Shown one piece after another: positions 41,648-53,817 of a stretch of DNA of 64,000 nucleotides. How positions within the stretch are numbered: the stretch's first letter is position 1; every line of letters starts with the position of its first letter. The position numbers and the translations under genes are program-made. Source of the stretch: Rhabditoides inermis (lineage: Eukaryota; Nematoda; Chromadorea; Rhabditida; Rhabditidae). The stretch covers positions 1,213,501-1,277,500 of the forward strand of contig CAWZYM010000402.1 in NCBI GenBank assembly GCA_963966185.1, written 5' to 3'. The notes below the pieces were generated by a model, which ran no database searches, was not told where the DNA came from, and saw only the letters and a list, made by a program, of their open reading frames with translations.

Positions 41648-43335
41648 TCTCTCTCTCTTCTACCCGCGTTTTGCGGCTGCTGGGCGCGCGTGCCAACTCT
41701 GACTACCACCACCGCTCACCCTTGCCGAGCGCTTCTCTGCGGTGTCGCTCCACGGTGGTGAGGGCCGTGTCGTGGTTGGCCGTGTTGCGGGTGTGGATGG
41801 TCTGCGGCCTCTCCTCGTTCTCCTGTCGCGTCATCTCCCGCTCCTCCCGCACTCGAACCTGGCGCGACGCCTGTACGTTCGCGGTCAGAGATTGGTCATG
41901 ATACTACGATCGCGTCTACCGCGTCCTCCATATATGAGGAAAAGTACCGGAATCGAATTTCTTCCGATAATTTGCGCACGCACCTCGTCCTTCTTCTCCG
42001 TCTGCTCGACGCGCCGGCCCTCCGCCTCGTGCTTGACCGACTTCTCCGTCGTCTTCTGCTTGTTAGTGATCGACGTCGTTGTCGCGTGCGTCGACGATGT
42101 CGTCGTCGTCTTCTTGTCCGTAGAGATGGGAATCACCTCAAACACGTAATCCTCGAGGTGAAACAGGACTATATTACTTTCGCAATAACTTCGAAATACT
42201 TTTTAAAACAATGTAACAATAAAAGACGCGCGTACCTTGACTGGCTTGTCGGCGCTGGGTGTGCGTCGGCTGACGGTTTTGAGGTCGAACTGCGTCTTCT
42301 GCTCGCGCTGCTTCGCCACACACGTCAGCGGCGAGTCCGCCGGCGTCACTTCCACCTGGTACAAGATAACATTGCAGTCGCTCATTGATCTTCCATTTCG
42401 CCTTTGACTTTATGAGATAGTTAGTGCTATTGACAGTCGGGGATGGACAATGGAAGTATTTCAGTCTGATCGTGAACCAGAGGGGTGACAGGAAAAGGCA
42501 AGAGTGTGGAGCGGCCTTTTTAGACTCTGACGCGGCCTCTTAAACGATTTGCCGTTTAAGATGCGTTCAGTCTCTTCGAAACGCCTATGAAACGCCTATG
42601 AAACGCCTATGAAACCCCTTCGAAAACGCCTATGAAACGGGTACACAACCCCCTTGCAAACGCCTATCACACGCGCACTCGCCTTCGATACTGCCTTCGA
42701 AAACGCCCTGGAAAACAAGTGAAAAAAAGAGTCAAACGGGTGGTACTTTGATTCCGGTCTCAGCACGACTAAATTGAGTCGTAGAGGTCAGGTACAGTGG
42801 TGATGGCAATGCACAGCTGATCGACGGTCGGTGCGCCACCGCAATCTCAGCTGTTTATCGACCGTTTTTCTTCGTTTTTGTTTGGCTATTATTTCTTATT
42901 CGTGAGACTGTGGAAAATAATCTGCATAAATTATACAAAAGTGTACCTTGATGGGTGTGACTCCGCCGATCTTGGTGGTGGTAGTGGAGGTCTGAGACTT
43001 TGGCTTCTCGCCCGTCTTGGACGACGTCTTAGTGACCGTCTCCGTCTTCTTCTCCTCTCCGTTCAGATTCTCGGTAGTTACCTATATAATTTACACGATT
43101 TACAATCATAATCAGAATATTTACAATGTTACTTTTAAAAAAAGTACTTAACCTACCTTGCTGCTGACGGTCTTCTTCTCCTCAGTCTTTTCGGTCTTTT
43201 CCTTCTTCTCTTTCCTGACAGACGACTTCCTCTCCGGACCGCCCTTGTTCTCCTTGGTGGAATCTGACGACTCCGTCTTACGCACTCGCTTCTCGGGCTC
43301 CAGAAGGTGGGCCTGTATTTGTATATTCAGAGAAT

Positions 43336-43386
<51 letters not shown>

Positions 43387-43408
43387 AGAGAGAGAGAAGA
43401 GAGAGAGA

Positions 43409-43470
<62 letters not shown>

Positions 43471-46400
43471 GGGAGAGAGGGAGAGAAGGAGAGAGGGAGG
43501 GAGGGAGGGAGAGAGAGAGAGAGAGCACCCTGATGTCAGCCGAGTGTGCGTCCTTGTCTCGGAGCGAGTGCTTCCGCAACACTCCTCCCTCTGTCTTGCT
43601 TGCCTTCCTCTTAGGAGTGTCCTCTCCACCCGCGCCCTTCTTCTTCGCAGACGAACGCTTTTTCACAACCTCCTAGAAAGTGAAATTAAGATCAATGTGG
43701 CAAAAAATCGAGTAAAACGTGAAACTTCCTTTCAGAATTCACTTATTGCCTAGATCTATAAGTGTTTCACCTTCATCTAGCACGATTCTATGACTGTACA
43801 ATTGATAAACTACCGAATTCCACTACCTCCCGGTGGGCCGCGTGAACCCACTCTCACTCTCTGAGAGCCCTACCATCGGCGGCGGCAGTCTTTCAAGATC
43901 TTCTACCACGCCTCGCATGCGGAACTGGTCACTTCGCGATGTTCACGCCCATCTACCATGAACAGTCAGGACTCGCACCGCACTGTTCCAGCCAAGGAGC
44001 CCCAATACCCCACTGTTGTATTGTGTGTGCTTCCAGATAACCCATCATGCTACCATTGTATGTACATGTCGGAATCAGGCTGATAAACAAACAACAACAA
44101 TTGATAAAGTGGTAAAAGTAAAAGGAGCCACCGATTCAAGAGATTACTCTGCAAAGGAGGCAATTGAGGGCGGCGCGCAGCGCCGCCCGTTTGTCTTGAT
44201 CTTTGACGCGCGCAGCGCGTCACCCCCAAGGCATACTCAATTTTCTCTATCCCAATACGATATACTCCATAGTATGTGTTTTTTTGTTAGAATATCATTT
44301 GACAAGACTTATGAGTATGATACATAAAAAATAAATATCGGTTGCGGCTTCCAAAAATATCCAAAACAACTTTTCGCTCATTCTGCCACTAAACGTGTTT
44401 ACGACGACGACGACGACGACGACGGTGTGCATCACGTAAGCCCCGCCCACTGCACTCTGCGCTCATTGGTCGCTCGGCCCACTGTCAGTGCAATCTGATT
44501 GGCCAAACGCTCATGCCCCGCCTCTCGCTCAGCCACTCTCACATCCCGGCCTCTTGGCTCTCTCACGAGCGTACGCTCTCTGCGCGCTCTCTCTCTTCTT
44601 CCAGCCGAGCATGCCCCGCTTTTCGATCAGCCACTCTCTTTCTCTCTCTGACCTCTGATTCTCTCACTCGCGCACGCTCTCTGCGCGCGCTCTCTTTCTC
44701 GTGCGAGCCATAATGGGCAGCCGGCCTGAAATCAAATCGATCGATCGGTGAGGAGAGGGCGAGTGAGAGGGCTCGGCAGTTAAAGAACGTACGAATAGCG
44801 GAAGAGCAGAGCAGTGCGGATGAGGCTGCTTTGATCTCTGTGCCACAACTTCCCAATTCTAACAGTAATACTGCCATTAACATATATATTAAGGAAGATC
44901 AGTTTAACGCACTCGGCTCTGCAATTACAATTCATGACCGAGGTTTTAGTGCACTGACTACAGAGTGCGGGTGGGGTGCAGGTGGGGCGCGGGCCGTCAA
45001 CTAGTCGTCAGCCACCCGAAATCTAATGTACGTATGTGCATACATAAATGATTCTAAAAGCAACATTCGAATCCATTTACAAACATTCGCAAAACATTCG
45101 CAAAACAAACAGGCAGATATGAAGATCGAACGCGCCTGGTTAGTACCAGTACGCCCTCACCCTACCACTTGAGCTATTCCACATCAAGATGAAACTTCTT
45201 TGAGAATATGGGGTGGCTAGCGCAGTATATGTGCGCGCAGCTATCATGCGGTCCCGAGTTCAATCCTCTTGGCGGCCAATGATGTACCGCTAGTCACGGT
45301 GGAGTGACGACCACCTTCACAACTTTCGTGAGCCTCTAGTCAGAAGTCTGTGACGTCATCTGATCCTAATAGAATTTCATTTCGACTAGCTAGTTACTTG
45401 CTAGGTAATGGAACTGCTTAGGAGATGAAGGGAAGAAGAGAGAAATTTGTAACGTGTGTAGCGCGCGTCAATGAGCGACCGGCAGAGTCGTGAGCGATTG
45501 GACCAAGCTATATCGAAGGTTTCTAATTGAGATACATTCGTTATATAACACAACATTGTTCGGCAACACATGATCTATCAGTTTCAAAAAAAACGGGAAT
45601 CACAGAAACTATTTTATAATTTCAAACCAGTGAATATTACTATGTAGTATTGTTGTATAAGTTATTTGTATTTTCAATCATGACATTCTGACTAGTGAGT
45701 TTGTAATATGTATATTTTATTTTCGTAATTCACCAATGTGAAAAAAATTTCTTCGAAATTTGAGAAAAGGACATCCATTCTCTTTCGAAAAGTACGTAAG
45801 TAAAGAGAAGAGGTTTGTCTGGATCTGATTCAACAAAAGCACATGCATAAAATCTCTTTGCAGCTGACTAAAATATCAAAACAAACCTGCTCTTTCGAAT
45901 CACTCTAAAATGTGTTTTTAAACATTAAAAATATAATCTAAGGTGACTGTGAAATAGGCCAAATTTTTATTATAATTCACTGTAAATAAATTATTATAAT
46001 GCATAATATTTATGTTCTATTTTCATAAATTCGAAAGAGCAGGTTTGTTTTGATATTTTAGTCAGCTGCAAAGAGATTTTATGCATGTGCTTTTGTTGAA
46101 TCAGATCCAGACAAACCTCTTCTCTTTACTTACGTACTTTTCGAAAGAGAATTCATATGTATCATTACCTTGACAACGTCGTCGACGACGGCTCCGACGT
46201 CGGCCTTGTCCTTGATGGCGCAGTCGATGGCGGCCTTTCTCTCCTTCTTCACACGCACCCTCTCCGACTTCTCAGACTTGTCCGACTTCTCCTCAATCAC
46301 AGGCGGCGGCGGCGACACCTCCTCCGCCGAGTCGAGCTTGGCCTGGAAAAAGATCATTTACATATTCCATGTATGGCAATGATGCACCTAACGAAGCTGT

Positions 46401-47911
46401 GCAGACCAAATTGTATTACATCTCACACCACTCAAAAACGAGAAATCTTATAAAGGTAATATGCTGCTAGTGATCAGAGTTCGATTTTATAAATACATTA
46501 TGCCATCAGTGACCAAAGTACGATCTTATAATATAAATACATTATGCCTTTAGTAACCAAAGCACTATCTATGAAACATTATACAGCTAGTGACCAAAGT
46601 ACGATCTCAAAAACACATTATGCCGTCAGTGACCAAAATACGATCTTGTAAAAACATTATACCGTATGAGACCAAAGTACGATATTATAAATACATTATG
46701 CCGCTAGTGACCAAAGTACAAGCCACTAGTAAAGTAAGTACAAGCCACTAGTAAAGTAAGTACAAAGTAATTACCTGTTGCCGGGGCGCGTCCTCGTTCT
46801 CCAGTATGACAGTGAGCGGCAGCGCCTTGGGGGCCAAGCCCCGCACAAGCGCAATCTTCTTCATCCACGCGTTGATGGCGATAATCGAGTACACACCTTT
46901 CTGAAAGTATCGATCAATACATCAGAATAGCAACTCAAAACTTCCAACAACAGAAGCTAAAAGTGCAATGATAAATCAATACATCAGAATAGCAAAATGC
47001 AATAGAAGGAAACCTTCTTCATTCACGCGATCGCCTCGGATCCAGCCCCATCTACTGTTAAAGAAACATCCACGCACCCGGAACATTCTGCGGTAGACGT
47101 AGCGCTTGAGCTTGTTGGTGTCGATGCGCTGTCCGGAGGCGGGTTGGTCGAGGGCCGATTCGGGCTGCTGGCGAGCCTGCGCGATCCAACGGTGCGCTAG
47201 GCACTCCTGCGGCAGCATGCGCTTCCTGAGGAGAGAGGTTAGGGGGGAGGAGAGAGAGAAAGAGAGAGAGAGATAGAGAGAGAGAGAGGGAGGGAGGGAG
47301 GGAGGGAGGGAGGGAGGGAGGGAGGGAGGGAGGAAGGGAGGAAGAGGAAGAGATGCGCTCACTTAGGATCCATGATGAGGAGGTTGGAGATAAAGTCCTT
47401 TGCCTCCTCGCTCACGTGCTCAAACTCTTCCTCCTCGAACACCCACTCGCCCTGGAAGATCGAAAAATCAATAATCAATCAATAATAACTGGTTAAAACC
47501 GACTCGGAGTCAACCATCCTACGAAGCTCCCCGGTTCCCCCAGCCCCTATGGAGTGGTCCAGCCCCAAATCTACTCTAATGGCAGTTAGAATGCGTCATA
47601 ACCGCATCTACGGACTCAAGAACGGAATTTCAGACGCCGCCCTATCTTGTTCTCGACCAGGAGCTCAGATTCAATCGGCTAAACTTTTTTTTAAACCAAT
47701 CTCACCTTTTCGACGTTCATGTACGTCTCGGCAATGTTGTCGCCGAGAAAGGGCGAGAGGCCGGATAACCTGGAAAGTAGTACATGAATATGTAATTACA
47801 GGTATAATGACATGAATTCAAATCACTCACAAAATGTAGGCGATCACACCTACACTCCACATGTCAGTGTGGAAGCTGAGCTTCTCAAACGTCACCACCT
47901 AGAAGCAACAG

Positions 47912-47955
<44 letters not shown>

Positions 47956-48376
47956 GACTCACTTCGGGTGCGGCAAACTCTGGCGTGCCGGCCATCACCT
48001 TGAGCCCTTCATGGTAGATGCGCGCCAGTCCAAAATCGATCAACTTGATCCGATTGCCAGTGTTCGACACAAACATGATGTTTTCCGGCTGAAATTTATT
48101 TGTATTTATTGTATTTTTCCTATCTTTCATGTTTGTATTTTTTCTTTCTTCTCCCCGTATAAAACTCGTATAAATTATAATTTTGATTGATTTTTGATCG
48201 TGAAATCTATGTTTAGCAGCATCCTCGTGTTTTACAGAACTCTCTAGAATCGATGCGGCCCCGGAAACAAAACACATCATGTTTCTTCTCCTCTACCTCT
48301 CTTCCTCTCCTGGCATCCTCTCACCCTCGCAATCAGTGATAACGCGGCGGTGAGCGCGCTCCCGGGGCATTCTTTC

Positions 48377-48447
<71 letters not shown>

Positions 48448-50877
48448 ACTCGTTTTTCTGGTGCCGCCGCAGCCGATTGTCACGCTTGTAACAGCTGACG
48501 TGAGAGACCCGCAGGCAGGAGGCGATTCCACGTATTCAGACCTAACATCTCTCACCCCCCCTCTCATCTGGTGACGTCATCTCCAATCAGCTGAGAACGC
48601 CGCGCGCTATATCACTCGCTACTGTTAGTTGTTAACAAGGCGCGTGACGATAATGATGATACGCGTGATAAGAATGGCAATGATGATGTTTTGGTAAGAA
48701 ATAGGGCACGGGGAAAGGAGGAAGTGAATAAGAGAGACTGACAGGACGGGGTGCGAATACGAATGAATAGGACGGATGTTTTCACTCGCAGCGCGCAAAG
48801 TATACGGTAAAAGCAAAGCCGAACACAGTTCGAACACAACGAACCTTGAGATCGAGGTGGAGAATGTTGTGCGAGTGGATGTAGTCGAGCGCTTCGAGAA
48901 TCTGACATGATCAAACTACAAACTACAGCTATCATGCAAATCACCTGGCACATGATCATGACGCACGCCATCTCAGTGAGCACGTATGTCTCATCGACTA
49001 CTCGATTGAAAAGTTCACCGCCGGAGACACTGAATAGGATACAAATTAGTGAGTGAGAGAGAGGGAGAGAGAGAGAGGGGGAAGGAGGGAGAGAGAGAGA
49101 GAGGTGAAAGGGACATACATCTCCATGATGAGGATGACGTCGTCCTTGCTGGTGTAGAAGGCGTCGTAGATCTGGGCGATGCGGGGGTGTCGCATCTGCG
49201 TCATGATCGACACCTCGCGCTCGACTTGTTCGCGATCAGTGTCCTGCAAGCAAACGTTGAGGTGAGACCAATATTCGCTAGTTGCGGTCAGTCTCTCCCC
49301 AACACTCCCGAATTGCCTTCGGAATACTCTCGAATAGCCCCGAAACACTTCGGAATACCTTGCTATGCCTTCGAAACACTCCCGAATGGCGTTCGAAGAG
49401 ACTGACCGCGCACTTCACCCTCATGAGTAAGGTGTCCTTTTGTATCATAAAGCGGCTTCTTGATACATAATTTTCAGAAAAATCGTGCTTGTAACATATT
49501 TGAAAGGATATACGATGATCGTTGATCCAGACATAGTTTGTGTATTTTTCTCTGTCAACAAATGAGTTCAGTCAGAGATCGACAGGTAATGATCAACAGA
49601 ACGTTTGTTCAAACTATTGAATATAAAAAAAATATCCCTATTGACTATCCTTAGTTTCAATTCCAGGGAGTGTGTTTTATCATCAGATAACGATTCACAT
49701 AAAATCGTGGTTATTTTGACATGCGAGACGTCATTCGACAATATGTCGACGCGGTATTGTTTTGAATAGGGCTTCAAAGATGAAAAATGACCGAGAGACG
49801 TGGAAAATGATGCAACGATATCAATGCAAAAAAGGAAAACACTCTCACTTTTCGCGTGGTGATAAACTTGGCGGCGAGCTCGAGATTCGTAGACTTCTCC
49901 ACGCAGCGGAACACCTTGCCGAATTTGCCCCTGGAGATAAACAAGAGTATGAAGTTGCGGTAAGTTTCTTTAAAACACTGCTATTGGAATACTGCTACTC
50001 CCGAACAACGAAATGTTTAGCAATCCCTTCGAAACACTTCGCTTTCGAAGAGAAAGAGGACAGGCTATGTATAAAAAAAACTCACTCTCCAATGGGCGTG
50101 CCGCCTATACGCTCATAGTGCTGCTCGAACTTGACGTCGGTGCGTATCCGCACCGTGTCTCGCAACTCGAATGGCACATCGTCACTCGCTGCAACAACAG
50201 AATGAGAGGGGAATGGGACGGAGACGCGCTCACCAGTGGGGTACTGCTCCGGCACGACGATGCGCTCGATCGGTCCTTCCAAGCCGCCCTCTTCCATTTG
50301 AAGAGCCTAGAACGCAGTAGAGCAAGGTTAGAGTCAATCGATGGCAGCGATGCGCGGATGCGCCCGCCAGCTAATGATTCACATTTTTCGCGCCCCGGCG
50401 CTGTTCACATTGAGTCAATCACAGCAACAACATGAACGCGCGAAGGGGTGAGAGAGAGAAAGGGAAAGCTATTATGTCGACACACGCACAACGATGATGG
50501 CTGTGATGATAGCGAGTGATAAGCCGCTCTACTATCATTGCACTCTGGTGCCCTAATTGGATTGCTTTGTCTCCCAGGTCCTCGTTTTTCGCAGGGGCCA
50601 ATCAGCTGATTGATCGATCCCGGGGTCTCTACTCTCTCTCGCGAGAAAACGAGAGAGGCAAGCCGCCACACACCACTTCACACAGATCCCCCCTGATTGT
50701 TCTGTCACGGGGCTCACAGCCCGATCGATAGCCGACCAGCTGATTTCGGAGGATTGATCCGAGATCAGCCGGCTATCGATCGGCGGGCGTCATCGGCGGG
50801 GGTGATGCGCCGGGATGTTGAAGAAGCGATCGCTCGAGAGCCGCGTCCCAGAGAGCCCCACGTGTGTGCGTTGGTGG

Positions 50878-50909
<32 letters not shown>

Positions 50910-51062
50910 AAACCGCGTTTCGGAATTTGCCAAGAGTGATGAAAAGCGGCGGCGGCGGCAGCGGCGGGGTCGCGCGAGCAAGCGCATCAAAACAACACGA
51001 CAAAGGAGCGGCAAAGACACGGCACGGCGACTCACCTTGTAGAAGAGCTCTCGGCCGCGCAT
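39647..51062 (-). CDS. Myosin-light-chain-kinase-like Ser/Thr kinase with long Lys/Ser tail
   Basis: Twenty-eight exons (minus): 51062-51036, 50306-50234, 50188-50086, 49930-49849, 49243-49119, 49029-48945, 48901-48845, 48088-47963, 47898-47831, 47769-47706, 47451-47363, 47225-47078, 46900-46775, 46342-46169, 43672-43529, 43312-43157, 43081-42947, 42355-42236, 42151-41984, 41870-41720, 41535-41456, 41403-41337, 41142-41018, 40658-40311, 40161-40108, 40064-39972, 39884-39834, 39739-39647. All phases agree; 1043 aa. The kinase domain (about 60-325) shows IGEGKFGKV, AAKF (Lys 89), HLDLKPENIM (Asp 182), DFGLAR (202) and GTPEFAAPE, the MLCK/titin-kinase signature. A basic amphipathic stretch follows (NKLKRYVYRRMFRKG, about 337-351), the likely autoinhibitory/calmodulin site. 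About 650 residues of disordered Lys/Ser/Thr/Glu-rich tail come next, with RRKASLL and RRVSLTLS phosphosite-like motifs. No Ig or Fn3 domain is visible, unlike twitchin or titin. Probably muscle or cytoskeletal. Confidence 0.9.
40675..41008. repeat. Purine (GA/GGGA/GAAA) array in a kinase intron
   Basis: Fills the intron between kinase exons 41142-41018 and 40658-40311. On the coding strand it is a polypyrimidine tract beginning about 9 nt after the donor. Confidence 0.95.
43333..43525. repeat. (GA)n/(GGGA)n array in a kinase intron
   Basis: Fills the intron between kinase exons 43672-43529 and 43312-43157; on the coding strand the donor GTGCTCTCTCTC merges directly into the array. Confidence 0.95.
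44167..44188. repeat. GC-rich hairpin, copy 3
   Basis: GGGCGGCGCGCAGCGCCGCC, followed at 44205 by a second palindrome GACGCGCGCAGCGCGTC. Related to 1545-1569 and 35899-35924. Confidence 0.5.
45118..45280. repeat. Two tRNA-like segments, opposite strands
   Basis: Minus strand 45187-45122: A-box TAGCTCAAGTGGTAGGG and B-box GCGTTCGATCTTC. Plus strand 45211-45275: A-box TGGCTAGCGCAGT and B-box CGAGTTCAATCC. The layout (head to head) resembles the pair at 27670-28215. Neither folds into a full cloverleaf by eye. Confidence 0.45.
45777..46152. mobile_element. Long foldback element, copy C
   Basis: Arms 45777-45898 and 46031-46152 are identical inverted repeats of 122 nt by eye, around a 132-nt AT-rich spacer. 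Outer end ATTCTCTTTCGAAAAGTACG, core CAACAAAAGCACATGCATAA, inner end ACAAACCTGCTCTTTCGA. Ends 16 nt before the coding edge of kinase exon 46342-46169 (on its donor side). Confidence 0.9.
46460..46760. repeat. Degenerate minisatellite of about 40 bp, six to seven units
   Basis: Units carry ACATTATGCCGTCAGTGACC then AAAGTACGATCTTATAAAT with variation. The last part degenerates into CAAGCCACTAGTAAAGTAAG repeated twice. It lies in a kinase intron. Confidence 0.8.
49283..49409. repeat. Short TIR element with CTTCGAAACACTC modules, copy 2
   Basis: Ends are inverted: GCGGTCAGTCTCT at the left and AGAGACTGACCGC at the right. The interior repeats CCCGAAT, CTTCGGAATAC and CTTCGAAACACT. Related to 13788-13919; shorter TCAGTCTCTTCGAAAC tracts at 803-830 and 42569-42590 look like fragments or solo ends. 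It lies in a kinase intron. Confidence 0.75.
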
Positions 51063-52178
51063 ATTGGCGGCGGGCGGGCGCGCCTCCTATGCGCGCCTCC
51101 GCTGCTGCTGCTGCTGCCGAAAAACGCGCGGCGACCAGACAAAATATGGGGTGTGTGCGGGGCCGCGGTAGCGCACACCGACACACACACACACGCACAC
51201 ACGCAGAACCGCTGAATACAGGACAGCCGGCTGTTTCTTGGGTCGATCCGAGTCGGCCGAGAGTGACTCGGCTGGAGGGATGCGGTGGGCGGAGTCACAA
51301 GTCTCCCCGCACACTCTCTCTCGCCTCACCCCGGCTGCTTGGCTCGAGTCAATGCGAGATATCCGATCGCTCGATACTCCTCTCAGCAGAGGCACGAGAT
51401 TTGACGTAGCCAAATGAGGCGGCGGCGGCACTCGGGCCCAGATCCGAGAGAGGATCGCACTCTAGCGCGGATCTCTCTCTCACTGTCGAGTAAAAAGGCG
51501 CAACCCGCGCGCGCGCCTCTAGACGTGTGTGTTACAGCACGGTAAAGTACACACGAGAGAGCGTAGAGCGCGCGCAGTGAGTGGAGTGCGGCGAGAGGGG
51601 CAGAGCGGCAATGTCTAATGGTCCCCTAGCAGCCGTGCGGCTTGTTGATCGCGGATGGCATCGCTGTGGTCGCATAGCTCCCTTCATCCACACACCACAT
51701 TCGATTTTAATGAGCGACGGCATAGTGACTCTAGGAGAAAAGAAGTGCGCTCAAAATGACCGGAAGTGAGAAATATCGAGAGACGACGCATTCGTATAAT
51801 CAACACGAGAGGAAATGTACAGCCGACAACTACATATGTGCGCACCACGACACTCAATTGTCACGCAGTAGCAGACAAAATACGCCCGCGAATCACACGC
51901 AGATACACACACGCATATAGGTGACTAACTACTACGAAGAAGGGTCACTGTTGAGGCAGGCGGGAAAAGGCGGCAAGCGTACAGGAAATGTGTGACATGG
52001 ATAGGGGGGCGGCCGCGAAGGTTTTTCGGAGTGCTCTCGGCGGTTTGCAGTGAGGTGTGAATGAGACTGTGAATGTGCGCTTGCGCCCAGCCTGTGCCAT
52101 AACTACATGTACAAACACGCGAGTGTGAGAGAAGAGACAAGCAAAAAGAAGCCGACCGACCAGCTGAGCGCGACTCAC

Positions 52179-52205
52179 CTTGTGCTTCAGGATACGGTGT
52201 CGCAT
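52179..52205 (-). CDS. Alternative first coding exon of the MLCK-like kinase
   Basis: ATG at 52205 encodes MRHRILKHK and then meets GTGAGTCGC in phase 0, the same length, phase and donor as the downstream first exon MRGRELFYK (51062-51036). Either could join exon 50306. The exon lies about 115 nt downstream of a TATA box, so it probably marks a second promoter. Confidence 0.6.
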
Positions 52206-52320
52206 GCTCAATTAAACTATCAGAAGCCGTGAAATAGCAAATATAGGGATGCTTGCTGAGCGTTTTTTCTCCGGAGGCGGCACCGAATTATGACTAGGCG
52301 TGCGTACGTCGGCCCGACCA

Positions 52321-52327
52321 TTTTATA
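52321..52327 (-). promoter_or_regulatory. TATA box for the upstream kinase promoter
   Basis: On the minus strand TATAAAA within CTATATAAAATGG, about 115 nt upstream of the ATG at 52205. Confidence 0.5.
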
Positions 52328-52329
52328 TA

Positions 52330-53526
52330 GGTGTTATAGCAAAACGAGAAAATATGTGAGTCATACGGGCCCCGGGCCGCACAGAAAAATGTCGGTGCAC
52401 CGACATAGAGAGGCGTGTTGGGGCAACATTATTATTAGTCATTCATTGCCTATATTCGGGCCATTCTGATTCAAGCATTCAAAACTTGTAGGAAAAGGAA
52501 TGCAGTGTGTTATTCAGCCAACGTGAGTGACACGACGCCGCTCTTTCAATACCTTCCCTTAGTATCATGACCAGATGCACTTTGCGAGTCTCCTCAAAAT
52601 AACATTTGCCAGAAGTCTAATGTTCACGTGTGCGTGTTGTGTGTACCGTATTGCTTAGCGCGTCCGTCCGTTGACAGAGACGATAGAAAATGTTGATATA
52701 CTCCTCTGATCTACTGTTCGCCCGGTATTAGCCAACTGTTTTGCCTCCTGTTTGGTAAACAAAAAAAGATTTGACACAACACACATGTAGATGTGGGGGA
52801 GTGCTACCACAGCTATGCAATTATACTACCATTATACGGATCCGACTACAATTCGATACATGTTACGCATGTTTACTGCTTCTAGCCACATATTCGAATG
52901 TGGCGAGTGCTAATGGAGTTTCTCGGACTACATGCGGAGTTCTCTCGCTCGGATTCGAGCTATAAGGAACTCGGCATCACAATTGCAACCTAACAACTTT
53001 ATCCCGATAAGAGAGATTTCTCGAAGAACCCGAGAGGAAGTTGAATCTATTGTACTTTACTTTAATTTGAAGAAAGTAGTCCAAGGAGATAAGGGGGAAT
53101 TTCCCTACCGTAGACGACAAGCGCGTAAAAAGGTTCACAAGATATGAAAATATACGAAATGTTGAAATTCACACATTTAGAAAATATTCAGTAACTATTT
53201 TTGCGAACTACGACCCGAACAGCGCCGTTTTTCAACTTCGCTTGCACATAAATTTTTTTATCTGAATGTCTTACTACATAAACTAAAAAGCAAATTACTC
53301 TAAAAACTCTTGTTGCGCTAATTGCACGAACTTCATAAAGCCACTTGAAAACAAAAACAAACACACACAAAAACTTTGCATGATGAATTGCATTGATTGC
53401 AACTTTATAGAAATATCAGCGACGATTATATTAGAAGACATCAATTGTGAGCATTTGAAAATGAAATGCTTTCGTATACATGTATATAGATTATATAGAT
53501 GGATACAAATATATAGATGGATACAC
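52330..53526. other. Intergenic region, no gene seen
   Basis: Between the kinase promoter and the tRNA repeat array. A 71-codon open frame at 52932-53147 has no splice or domain support. Confidence 0.4.
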
Positions 53527-53744
53527 ACGCCGGGTCCCGGGCGGACAAGGAGGGGCGTACGGCTCAGGGCCCAAAGGCAGCAGGCAGAAGCCCCCGCGCG
53601 GTGACAGTGGCCGGATCGCGACTGCGAGTACAGTACCACATCCAGCCTCTCTGATACCTTCAGACCTCGAGTCGTTTTTGCACTTGCATATCTAGAATAC
53701 ATTAACCACCTCACATCCATTCTGAAAACGAGCGGGTTCTCATC

Positions 53745-53817
53745 GCCTCGATAGCTCAGTTGGGAGAGCGTACGACTGAAGATCGTAAGGTCACCGGATC
53801 GATCCCGGTTCGGGGCA
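53745..53817 (+). tRNA. tRNA-Phe (GAA), array copy 1
   Basis: 73 nt; acceptor GCCTCGA pairs with TCGGGGC, D-arm GCTC..GAGC, anticodon stem TACGA/TCGTA with loop CTGAAGA (anticodon GAA), T-stem ACCGG/CCGGT. The T-loop reads ATCGATC instead of TTCGATC, changing the invariant T54 and the B-box. Confidence 0.85.

Larger units (their letters stand above)
43680..46168. other. Large kinase intron of 2.5 kb
   Basis: Contains the GC-rich hairpin at 44167-44188, (ACG)n at 44400-44424, and a block 44440-44710 with repeated ATTGG (CCAAT-box-like) and pyrimidine tracts that could be an internal promoter. It also holds two tRNA-like segments (45118-45280) and foldback copy C. No coding exon with matching phase was found. 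Confidence 0.5.

Noticed and set aside
42560..42715. Repeated GCCTATGAAAC considered as a CRISPR-like array
   Set aside because: Units are contiguous with no unique spacers, and this is a eukaryotic genome; it is a decayed module of the TIR family.
44712..44746. Possible + strand first exon MGSRPEIKSIDR ending at GTGAGG
   Set aside because: No acceptor with matching phase follows, and it lies antisense inside a kinase intron; likely chance.
52932..53147. 71-codon frame rich in Arg
   Set aside because: No start context, splice site or homology recognised.
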